Under the pieces are notes generated by a model that worked only from the letters and a program-made list of their open reading frames with translations, did not search any database and was not told the origin of the DNA. From positions 590,656 to 654,655 of the forward strand of contig SCFE01000053.1 in the NCBI GenBank assembly GCA_004352715.1: a stretch of DNA of 64,000 bases, in the 5' to 3' direction. This DNA is from Hofstenia miamia (Eukaryota; Xenacoelomorpha; Acoela). The position numbers were made by a program, and so were the translations under genes. Of this stretch, positions 12,487-23,400 are shown one piece after another. Numbering within the stretch: position 1 is the stretch's first letter; each line of letters starts with the position of its first letter.

Positions 12487-12749
12487 AGATACAGCTTTCA
12501 TTGATGGTGATCTTTGGTGGAGTGGTTAGGCTTTACTACTTAGTAAAAAATTTTTTTGGTAATTTCAGCTATCAGCAGTAAGATGTTTCAGCCATGTAGG
12601 TTGTTCTGCACTTCCAAACAAATAGAGTCTCTGAAACTTCAGGTAATTTTGCCCATTCTTTCATTGTGGTTCTTCTTCCAGGATCCCTTTCACAGAGGTA
12701 CCATTAATTATAAAACATACTTGAGGTAGGAGTGTTCTGTGGTGGTATC

Positions 12750-13030
12750 CATGTGGCATTGACATTCAAATCTGCATAAATAAAACACCAAGATTTGCTG
12801 ATGTCTCAATAATTACCACCTAACTCTAGAGACAAATGAGCCTATTCCTAGTAAAAGTTAAAGGTAGCCAGGAGATCAGGTAAAGGAAGGGTGCATTGCC
12901 ACACTCAGCCAACATGAAACAGAGAACCTTTTTAGACAGGGCCCTAATTTAAATGAAGAGAAAGAGAAGTCTTAAAAGTTCTTGGGTGCAAAGTGTACCC
13001 TACATGCTCATAAAACCTAAACTCAGTGCA
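12750..13030. repeat. Dispersed repeat, partner at 3333-3560
   Basis: This is the same-orientation copy of the repeat described at 3333-3560. It lies upstream of gag in the minus-strand gypsy copy, where a 5' LTR or leader would be expected. Its partner lies about 9.4 kb away, beyond the plus-strand element. Confidence 0.55.
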
Positions 13031-13795
13031 GGCCTTAGCTCATATAATTTAGGTGCTGCAATAAAATATAAAACATAACAAATGACAAGCAGTTGTGTTA
13101 AGCCCCATCCCTAAACCTGCCAAAGTGCCATAGTGATGAACTTGTAAAGCTGTACCTGAACAAGGCACCCTCAGCAACAATCAGATAATTTAGAAAAGCA
13201 TTCTTAAGAATTACATACACAACAAGAAATAAAGGTTGAGTAAAATCTATTGAATGTTTTCTAACAAAAGCAACATATTTAAAGAAAAGAAAACAGGTAA
13301 TGTATAAACAAAAATAGCACTAAAGCATACTGTAAATAGTAGCAGGTGCGTCATGACCTTTTGCATGGTAATAACTAAAATCAGAAATACTGTGCAGCAG
13401 AAATTTTAAACATTCAAAAATAGCACAGTTTGTCTAATCATAATATTTCATTTGAGGCATTCACAAATTCATCTAAATAGTGTATGATTTAATATTTAAT
13501 AATTTCAAATTACTAATTACAAAATGTTTGTTAATGTAGAGTGTGATGCCACACTAGATGGATAGTTAACCTTTTGCTTATTACAATAAGTTATTATGAG
13601 ACAATGGTCAGATTAAGGAAATTCAGAACAAATTTATTTATATAAAGATTCATTTTCTAAAACCATAAAATAATCAATCAAGGTTTAACTATTTGCGGAA
13701 ATTCTGGATAGAATACATTAATTTATTAATGAAATTTTGAATGTTGAAAGAAAACTTTGTAGCTTAGTTTTTTCATTATTATTCAAAAATTCAAA
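13031..13795. other. No gene seen
   Basis: AT-rich sequence with stops in all frames. Nothing is recognised up to the single N at 13796. Confidence 0.5.
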
Positions 13796-13796
13796 N

Positions 13797-14795
13797 CTCT
13801 GAAAAGAGCTGATTAAGGTAGTAGCTCTGAAGCAATGCAAAACAAGCCATGCATTCTTCTACTCAATAGCATTTGCATTTGAATTTGGGAGTAGAAACAA
13901 GGTTTGAGTTTATAAAATTCATCATGGTATGAGGAAAAGCATCCAACACTTGCAGGGCACTTAATTTCAATGACGAAATCATCAGAAATTGCTTCGGGAC
14001 TAGCTCCAAACACAGGAAAATCACCTCTAAGGTATAATCCTGCCTTTTCAATCTAAATATATAGTATATAATATATTTAAATTAAAATTAAGTAATTACA
14101 TTAAAATCATAGTTTTCTTTAATAATGACCAGCACACAATCTTCCAAAGCCAAACCATGATTGACAGCAAATGTTTAAATTGGCTTTGATCCCAGTATCT
14201 GATTAACTAAGCTCCCATCTGATGTTTAAAAAGAATAGAGCTATGAGAAATCAACTGCATTGCTTCTGTAAAAAATGATGTGCTGGTATTATTTTGGCCA
14301 TGACGTTGAGAGAAAAAATTGGATGCCTAAATATAAAAATGTATTTTTTACATTTAGTGAAATTACAATATTGTAATAAGTTAATGCAATGTAACATTAA
14401 TTTATCTATATATATATATTAATGGAAAGACAATTATTGAATAAAAAATTCAATACCTGAATAAATGACTTTTTGAAAACAGCAAGTGGAGCTTTCTTCC
14501 AGTAGCAGGTTGTTTCAGTCGTACTGCTTTCACTGCAATGCCTATGCACCCACACTATAAAAGCAACAACATGCTTGCAACCACCAAATTGCCTGATACA
14601 ACCATCACATTCAGCATCTTCAATGATGTCAGCTTTTTCATTTATTGAAATCTGGCAGTCATAACTTTGGTTTCAGACGCATTGCTCTGGTGTAACTTTG
14701 CAGTGCACCTCACATATTGCATTGCATCTCCGTAATTTGACAAAGCCAATAGCTTCATTACCATAGTTCTTGTGAGAAGCTCTTTTGGCCTTCAT
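13797..14795 (-). pseudogene. SWIM zinc finger / YqaJ-type nuclease gene, broken
   Basis: The minus strand has at least two good exons. The first, 14461-14795, begins MKAKRASHKNYGNEAIGFVK and has cysteine pairs (CNAICEVHC, CDGC) leading to the SWIM-like GGCKHVVAFIVWVHRH. It ends TTTATTCAG before a GTATTG donor. The last, 13813-14040, follows a TTTAG acceptor and encodes FGASPEAISDDFVIEIKCP plus YSQIQMQMLL. That is the GASPDG...EIKCP and Q.Q.QM signature of YqaJ/lambda-exonuclease-like nucleases. SWIM plus YqaJ in this order is a known invertebrate family of unknown role, often present in many copies and probably spread by mobile DNA. A stop interrupts the first exon near 14684, the middle part (14120-14330) has a stop, and the 3' end is cut by the N at 13796. 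Confidence 0.7.
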
Positions 14796-15129
14796 ATTTG
14801 AAATGCCAGGAATAATGAACCATCAAATCAGATACAAGTGGTAAATTGGTAGAAGTTGCGTTAACAAAATTCATCTTAAAAGATAATTCAATGTGACAAG
14901 CAAATACCGTAAAAAGCTAAAGAGTGTCAGAAGAATATTAAAAAATTTCTGGGAATTTTAAAGGTAGTGACATCATATAACAAAAAAGAGACAGTGAATT
15001 TCTGCAAAATTTAGCAAATATTTTTTAATGGTCGTTTCATTTTTAAAGAATTTAAACTAAATTTAACAGTTTTAGCTAATAATGTTTAAATTTAAATTGT
15101 ACTGAAAATCCCCCATTGTTAATATAATA

Positions 15130-17020
15130 TAAATAGTCTTAAGAAGTTTTGGATTCTTTAAATATCACTTTGTTAATTCTTGTGGATAGACATTTTTCAT
15201 GAGATCATTAATAAGTTTGTAAATATTCTATCTACTAGACATTTAAGTGAATTATTCTTATCACAGTATTCCTTGAATGGTATATAAAGATCTGTTTTTG
15301 TAGATTTTTAATACCAATTTGTAATTAGTTCATTTTTACTTTTGATATATCTAGAAAGTTCAAACTATTATCAATTTCATGACAATGGGGGCATATATCA
15401 ATGAAGAACCATAACAAGGTTCGTCAAAGATACACACAAGGATGAACATATAAAAATCGAGGACAACAACAGTAAAAAAATTGGTTGCAATGCTGCCACT
15501 TGAAAAACTCTATGATAACTTTCTAAATCAAAACGGCATTGAATAAATTAACTAAATTACATTGAACAAAAACAAATTACATAATTTCTACAAAGCACAC
15601 CTTAAAATATTAATTATAATTATAATATTCTAAATCATAATTTAATCCCATAAAAACAACATTTATTCTTTATTAAAACAAATATCACATTAAAAAGTTT
15701 CTCGAATACTACTAATGCTGTAACAATACTTTTGATTGGTAGAAATCTATGACGTAATATAGAACTTAATACGGATTATAGCCTTAACATATTAAAATTT
15801 TTCGTCGTAGTTTATTATATTTACTGTATGTTTGCAATTAGAAATTTATATATTTTTATTAAAATTATTAAATATACTTACCAAAGTATAACATACACCC
15901 TTTTTCAGTTACAGAAAACTTTTATCTGAGAGCTGAATTACATGTATATCGGTAAACTTAAAAAAGGACTATACTGATTCAAATATTAATTTTTTCAAAA
16001 TTTTGAGGATGTCAGATTGTTCCTCGTAAAAAACTGGTCTAGAAAAGTTTATTGGATGAGTCATCAATTTTTTTTGAAAAAGTCCCCTAAAGTAAAATTG
16101 ATCCTCATCAATGAACAATTATGTCCATTTCATTGCAAAATTAGCCATTGTAGGGCTTAGAGGGGATCCCATTGGCATACCATCAATTTGCTTGGATAAG
16201 ATGTTATTGAATGTAAAATGAACGTTTGCACGCTAAGTTTATTAGTTGATGTAAAACTTGATGATTGATTTCTAAACTATTCTCAGTAATGATGTTCAAA
16301 ATCTGCTTTATGGTTTTTTCAAGCGTTATTTTAGTAAAAAGGAATTTCACATCATAGCAGACAAAACGAAGATTTTCAACTTTATTGGTATTAATATCTT
16401 TTAACTGTTAATTAAGACTTCAGTATTTTTCAGAATATATTTATTTGGAGGAAATGATTTAAGAATACTATCCAAATATTTATGGAGGTGATAGCGCTGA
16501 TTGTCAATAACATTCAATATAGGTCTATATGTTAGATTTTTCGGATTTTTTGTGAGTTTTCGCAAGATCATAGATTCTCGCAGGTTTACATCCTGTGTTA
16601 TATAGTTTTTTATATAATTAAGAAGTTCACGATTGAAATGCTCTTTTCCTATTATGAAAAAATTTCGCTTACTTCTTTTATCTGGATTGCATAACAAATT
16701 TATTACGATCATTTAGAATTTCATTCATACTTTCTAGATATTTTGATTTATCTTGGACTATCACATTATTGCTTTCGTCAGATTTGCAAATGTATAATTT
16801 TTCGTTACTACTTAGTTCTTTAAGTGCATTAAATAGTTTTAATACTTTTGGTGGTATGTGCACTTTGTTTTTTAGATAAGTATCTAAAATAGTTAAGATT
16901 TTCGACTTCCATCTTAATGTTTCCCCTTGATTAAAATTATTACAATGTTTCAACTTTTTAAAGAATGATTCTGTTTCAGTTCTTGTTTTTAATTTTTTTA
17001 TTTTTGAGGGCCAAGACATT
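15130..17020 (-). mobile_element. Penelope-like element, reverse transcriptase, broken
   Basis: Read on the minus strand, the order is MSWPSKIKKLKTRTETESFF (17019), then a segment with LYICKSDESNNVIVQDKSKY (the 'I.K.DK.N..V..D...Y' motif). Next come 16401-16712 with RESMILRKLTKNPKNLTYRP, CYDVKFLFTKITLEKTI, and DGMPMGSPLSPTMANF (near 16180). Last are HEIDNSLNFLDI and a WY.KST.TDLY motif (about 15330-15400). This is the motif order of Penelope-like reverse transcriptases, which copy RNA at a nicked or telomeric DNA end. Several frameshifts break it. No GIY-YIG domain was found on the same strand below 15130, so it is 3'-truncated. Confidence 0.75.
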
Positions 17021-17249
17021 TTCGTCTCAAGCTTCTTTTTGAATATCTGTTAGATTTATTAATGAAATGTTTATTACGGTGTCTTTTACTTGTAGTTTAT
17101 TACCAATACTTGATTTTGATGATAAACTGATGATTTTCTTTTGATGTCTTTTATTATTGTTTTTAACTGATAGTTTGAGTCATCATGCACATTGATATTA
17201 TGTTTGAATTTAAGAATGCTTGTATCTTTTTATCCAAATCTTTTTTTAA

Positions 17250-17640
17250 TATACGTAAATCTTTAAATTTTGTTTTAATGATCCTGTGTAGAGCTTTTAG
17301 TTGTCCTGGACTCGTCCATATTTACTACTGTAATAAATATAATTATTCATGCATCAGCGAGACCAGACGACATTTAAGCACGAGAATAGAAGAACATATA
17401 CGAGGTCACTTAATTCAGAAATATTTTTCACACCCACCAAAAAGAAGTAATTTTAAAATAATCATTAAACATCAAGAAACAAAATAGCGGAAAATATTGC
17501 AATTAAATTCTTTGAAATACCTTTAATGAACAAGCAAGGTAAATATATTTTGAAAAGAACGAAAAACAGCGGTTAATTGTTAATTATCTTAAAAATACAA
17601 ATTAGAATGACGAAACGCGTCGATAATAAAAGATTTTACA
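17250..17640 (+). mobile_element. Penelope-like 3' end with GIY-YIG-like segment
   Basis: The plus-strand frame at 17290-17487 reads VHIYYCNKYNYSCI followed by SETRRHLSTRIEEHIRGH. This matches the core of the GIY-YIG endonuclease found at the C-terminus of Penelope-like elements: 'VY...C...Y.G.T.R.L..R..EH'. The canonical glycine before ET is serine here. It is oriented opposite to the reverse transcriptase fragment that ends at 17020, so these are two fragments placed head to head, not one element. The 3' side has ACGAAACGCGTCG just before a (TA)n tract. Confidence 0.6.
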
Positions 17641-17660
17641 GTCATATATATATATATATA

Positions 17661-19109
17661 TGGGCCCTTTGTAACATAGTAATTTGAACAAAAATTACAA
17701 AGGGCCCGAAACGTTCAATTTTCCTTGTGACAAAGAGCCCTTGCTTGCTTTTTTGAGATTTTTTTACTAATGTGTACTTAAATACATTATTAAATATTGT
17801 TTGAGCTACTTGTCAAAAAATTTTTTCCAATCGGGCCCTTTGTAACACCTTCACATATATGGGCCCTTGGTAGCAATCTAAACTGATTAAACTTAATTAT
17901 GCTGTTGCATTCATTTTGGAATATGGCCAAACAACATTTATTTGTTTTTTTATTGTTTTTAAGTTAAAAATTGTTTATTTCAGGGATTCACTATCAAGTT
18001 TTCCCACAGAAACCCAATCCTTAATTTATAATAAATTAATTGCCATTAAACTGTGATTTTGAGCTGCATTTGAACTAAGCATTTTAAGAACTTAATTTAC
18101 ATAACTTCCATAAGCTGCAAGTGTTATACTAGCAAGTTGCAATACTTGTGGGGTTATTTCAACAATGCCAAATAGGGTCTACATATATGTATATGATTCC
18201 AAATTCCACAGGAACCCACAAGTGGAGGGTGGCATAAAAAAACAGACTTCAGATCAGAGTTGCACACCAGCCTGCAGGCCAGACCGGCCGGCTACAGGCC
18301 ATATTTTTGCAGGCTTTACCGGCCATAATTAATAAAGAATTGAGTGGTTTCTCTTAATTAACCTTTTATATTAAGGTAAATACTGTAACGAATGTAGCCA
18401 CTGTAAGTAACTTTAATGTGAAAGTGAATCCAGTGACGAAGGAATGTCTCTTACTAGGTGCATGTGATACTGTGGAAAATGCATAGGGAAGTAAGTCGTA
18501 GTAAGGAAATAACTTCAACACGTAGTGGCATCTACCCTCTATAAAAGACATGAAAGCAGACCAACCTGTTGGTCAGAAGTTTGCAGACCATCCGATCGAC
18601 TCGGAGCCGTTAAAATCTGCTGGCCTGTGAAACACTGCTTTAGATTGCTCTATACTGATTAATTAATCCGTATATTACGAATTAGCTACATAAATAATTT
18701 TGATACACACAATAATCATGTAATTTTTGAAAATAATCTGATTATTTGTTTACTTAAATTTTCACACAACACTCTTGTATCATTGCTCAACATTAGGTAT
18801 AATATACTCAGATCACTCTTTATTTAAGGGTATCAGACTGTTAATATAGAGTCAAATTGAAAAAAAGCTATAATTTTTTTCTATGATTGTAGACTCAATT
18901 TCTAGCTTATGTTTGGCTACTTAAAACCTTTTAGGAAACATGGAAATATTTGGATATCTCATTGCACCAGCAAAATATTGTGTAAATTTAAAAAAATGAA
19001 AAAAAAATTTTTGAAATTTTTTTCATAGAATATGTTATAAAGGGCCCATATATGCGGCAAATTTTACAAAGGGCCCATATAATTTGAAACTGTGATTACA
19101 AAGGGCCCA
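17661..19109. mobile_element. TIR element with GGGCCCTTTGTAA repeats, non-autonomous
   Basis: Ends are perfect 14 bp inverted repeats (TGGGCCCTTTGTAA), both sitting inside TA tracts, which suggests a TA target. The motif or its complement recurs near both ends: 17689-17708, 17833-17850, about 17862, 19038-19048 and 19064-19075. No transposase frame is present in the 1.45 kb. A hAT-like MITE lies nested at 18255-18637. The family is not identified. Confidence 0.65.
18255..18637. mobile_element. 383 bp hAT-like MITE with 8 bp target duplication
   Basis: The left end reads CAGAGTTGCACACCAGCC and the right end, reversed, CAGTGTTTCACAGGCCAGCA, a typical hAT terminal motif. Flanks are CTTCAGAT (18247-18254) and CTTTAGAT (18638-18645), a 7/8 matching 8 bp target duplication. 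It is GC-richer than its surroundings and has no coding capacity. Confidence 0.75.
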
Positions 19110-19268
19110 TATATATATATATATATATATATNNNNNNNNNNNNNNNNNNNNNNNNNNNNNNNNNNNNNNNNNNNNNNNNNNNNNNNNNNNNNNNNNNNN
19201 NNNNNNNNNNNNNNNNNNNNNNNNNNNNNNNNNNNNNNNNNNNNNNNNNTATATATATATATATATAT
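19106..19268. repeat. (TA)n microsatellite with 117 N gap
   Basis: Alternating TA on both sides of 19133-19249, which is N. The gap size is not rounded, so it may be an estimate of unresolved TA repeat. Confidence 0.9.
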
Positions 19269-20406
19269 GCGTTTTTTAGCATAATAATGGACATCCCGTG
19301 TTATAAAACGTCAACAAATTCACATTATTAACGTTATAAAAAACCAATGCTGTTTATGAATTGCCAAAACATTTTTTTCTGGGATTTTTGTTTAAACATA
19401 TTGAAATGCACATTCGAAACATCTAAGGTGATAAAAAGAATCTAGATATATTCATAAAAAATTATAAATGTTCTGGTTTTTCATAGAATATGGTGTTATA
19501 TAATTTCCTAGAGATATTGGCCGCTTATAATTGCAGTAAGATATGATTGCATGAGAATTGTAAGTAACCCTAATAATACGATATTTTTTAACTTGTACAA
19601 CTATTTTCCATTAAATTTAAACTTAATTAGTAACGTTTTTAAAATATCAAGTACAAAATTTCGAAATCTATCTTTTGACATTTCTATTATGGTTATACTT
19701 TCCCAAATCAATTTATTTTAATTGTAATAGTCAAATTTCGGAAAAAACACTAAGAGTAAACCTTATTATACATAAATACGGGACGGAATTGAACAAACCT
19801 ACATTATATGAAAAAGAATATTCCCCAAAAATGCGTGATCACATATTTCATTGAAAAAGCTAAAGATTATTTATCTCTAAATGTAATTTTCGAGCTGTTG
19901 CTGACAGTGAATATGTAACACCAACTTCTAAGAAAAACATTGAGGAATTAACCGTTTTTTATTAGGTAGAATTTGAAAATTTTTCACCGAATGGGCCTAT
20001 TTATTCAAAGTTGATGAAAAAACAACATATTTTCCAGCGAAAATGAGTTTGTTTGTAGTTTAATTCCGTTCCATTTATATGGTATATACTCATTCACTTT
20101 GTATCTTAAATATTCGGTTCATAAATTTAGAATGTCTATAGTACACGTAACGATTAAGTTGTAACCTTGAAAACAGCAAGTCTAAGTAGATTGCGTTTCA
20201 TTTCTATATTTTAAGTAGGTGAGCAAATTTTGTACTATTGACCGAAGGATATAATCTAGAATTATAAGAATATATGATAAAGGATAAAAAATAAAAAATT
20301 TTTTTCAAAAAAATAAGGTAGTTTTTCTGTTATTAATCGGCAGTGGGTTGTAAAAAGCCAATATATATATTTAAATTTATAAAGCGCCAATATATATAAA
20401 TTGTGC

Positions 20407-20444
<38 letters not shown>

Positions 20445-20487
20445 TACTATTTCCATATTTAATGTTCGATTATTTTTATAATTTAGA
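19269..20487. other. Upstream flank of UBXN11, no gene seen
   Basis: AT-rich sequence with stops in all frames. It includes a (TA)n tract at 20409-20441. The promoter and 5' UTR of the gene starting at 20488 should lie here, but no clear TATA or initiator can be told apart from the background. Confidence 0.4.
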
Positions 20488-23400
20488 ATGACATCTCCTT
20501 TGTCTTCTCTCAAAAATTCTCAAAAACAACGAAGTTCATTCAAATTGCCTTTTATTCCTTCTTCAATGTCAAGTCCTCGCACACAATTTGACACTTTCAG
20601 CAGCAGTCCTCCCAATGTAAACAAATATTTGGAAAACTTTCAATATGCTAATTTAGACCTTTCCGATTCTGATGTTCTGGTTTCCAAAGGTATTTTTATA
20701 TAAAACCTTTTCGTAAAATGGCACAACTGTCGTTTTGACGTGTAAATTAACGCAATTAATCATTAGTTATGCTACATGATTTACAGTCCCGGACAAATTA
20801 ATTGCCCACCCTTAATAATAGTAATACTTCAATTTTCACCCTTTTTGTAAAAAAATTCAATCTGAAATTGGCCAACCTGCAGGTGATATAAGTGTTCGGA
20901 CAATTAGACGTTCTCTTCGTCGATCTGGTTTAGTCACATATCGACCAGTTGCCGCTCCTGCCCTTACTCCGCAGATAAGTTTAAAGCGGCTAAATTGGGC
21001 AAACACACACCAAAACTGAAATGATGTGCAGTGGCGCTCTGTCGTGTTTAGTGACGAAACTGCAATTGAAGTAATAAGACAGAGATCGCAGTTTATCAGA
21101 AGAGGTCGTGGAGATCAAATACGACGAGCTCATACATCACCTATACGCGCCTTTGCTATCAAAGTTGTTTTGGGGCTACATTACTAGTTGTGGTCCAGGC
21201 GCTTTAGTTCCCGTCAATGGTACAATGACTGCACAAAAGTATATTGACATTTTACAAGATCATATTCCAAATATTCGAGCGAAGTTTAACAATGTCAACT
21301 GGTTTTTTCAACATGATAATGCCCCAAGTCACTCTGCCAAATCCGTACAAACATTCTTAAGAACAATTGGGGTGATGGTGCTTGACTGGCCTCCATATAG
21401 TCCAGACATGAATCTAATCGAAAATTTGTGNATATTCATTCCTATTTCGAGTTAGCGATATCGATTTTAATTTTCTGAAAAACTTATTGACTAACAAGGA
21501 TCTGTGCATATTGTAAATATTTTGTAATTTATATGGTTTATTTTTGTAAATTTTTGTTTTAACCTTTTATACAGTCCCGGACAAATTAATTGCCCACCCT
21601 TGATAATAGTAATACTTCTTCAATTTTCACCCTTTTTTGTAAAAAATGCATACACACCAAAAAACAAAAATAAAGACACATAACAATGTGTGCTTGTTAT
21701 TTTCGGCTTGTTTTCGACTTTCGCATTCCATAACTGCTATTGAGAAGTTAAATGGATATGCCAGAGTGTATTAGGAAATTCATCATTTTTCAGCACAATG
21801 AAGATCACAATCAATAAGAAATATCAAGAATGTTCTCTGTTTCAAGAAGAACCGTAAGAAGAATTGTCCACCAACACCAAGAGACTGGTTCAATTGCAGT
21901 AAGAAGGAGAGGAAAGTGTGGAAGACGACAAATTTTAACAGCACAGACTGCTAGAGTGCTTCGTCACAGTGCTTTAAGAAATCCAGCCCTAACTGCAAGG
22001 CAAATTCAATCTGAAATTGGCCAACCTGCAGGTGATGTAAGTGTTCGGACAATTAGACGCTCTCTTCGTCGATCTGGTTTAGTTACATATCGACCAGTTG
22101 CCGCTCCTGCCCTTACTCCTTAGAGAAGTTTAAAGCGGCTTCATTGGGCAAACACACACGAAAACTGGAATGATGTACATTGGCGCTCTGTCGTGTTTAG
22201 TGACGAAACTGCAATAGAAGTAACAATACAGAGATGGCAGTTTATCAGAGGAGGTTGTGGAGATCAAATACGGCAAGCTCATACATCACCTTTACGCGCC
22301 TTTGCTATCAAATTTATGTTTTGGGGCTACATTACTAGTTTATGTCCAGGCAATTTAGTTCCCGTCAATGATACAATGACTGCCCAAAAGTATATTGACA
22401 TTTTACAAGATCATATTCCAAATATTCGAACGAAGTTTAACAATGTCGACTGGTTTTTTCAACATGATAATGCCCCAAGTCACTCTCCAAATCCGTACAA
22501 ACATTCTTAAGAACAAATGGGGTGATGGTGCTTGACTGGCCTCCATATAGTCCAGACATGAATCTAATCGAAAATTTGTGGGCCGTACTTAAGCGAAAAG
22601 TTTATCAGACAACATGTAATTCACGTGAAGAGGTCATTCAACGCGCAACTCACATCTGGAACACTGATAGTGAAATAAAAGAAACTTGTGTGGCCCTCTA
22701 CAATTCCATGGCAAATCGCGTAAGCACCCTACGAACAGCAAGAGGTGGAGTAACCTCTTACTAAATTGTCTTTATGAACGTTTTGGAACATAATTTAAAT
22801 TTTAAATATACTATTTTTGATATATTTCCATTTTTTCTTAGGTGGGCAATTAATTTGTCCGGGAATATATATATATATTTTTATCCTTAGCTAACTTTCC
22901 TAGTTTTACGAGTAAACAGTTACAAAGTATTTGAATTTTTCATTGCATGAACATGAAACCCATTTCATTGCAAGATGAATCTCACGTTTTAACTTTAAAC
23001 TACTTTTTCCAAGTATTAATCTATGAAGTTATTGTTGCTTATTAAGAAGTTGATTGCGCTATGAATTTTTGACTTTTTAAAATTTTGATTGAAAATGTCT
23101 ACTGTATTAGTGCGTTAGTTATTAGTCCTGTTAAATACAAGGTTGGCAAGGTATTGCTTACTAGTAAATATTCTACTAGTAACGTTACTAGTAAATAATT
23201 TGTTCTTTCCGCTGCAGGTTACTGGGGATTAGTATTTACCTCTAATTTCAAGTCCAAATGCGGTCAAATGTCACTGTCGTTACATAATGGGTAAAGCAAT
23301 TTCTAATCGCGGCACGTTCCCTAATCCATGCCAACAGTGTTTATTTAGATATTACAAATTGTAGTGAAAAAATATCTAACACTATTTCTTCTACTCCTCG

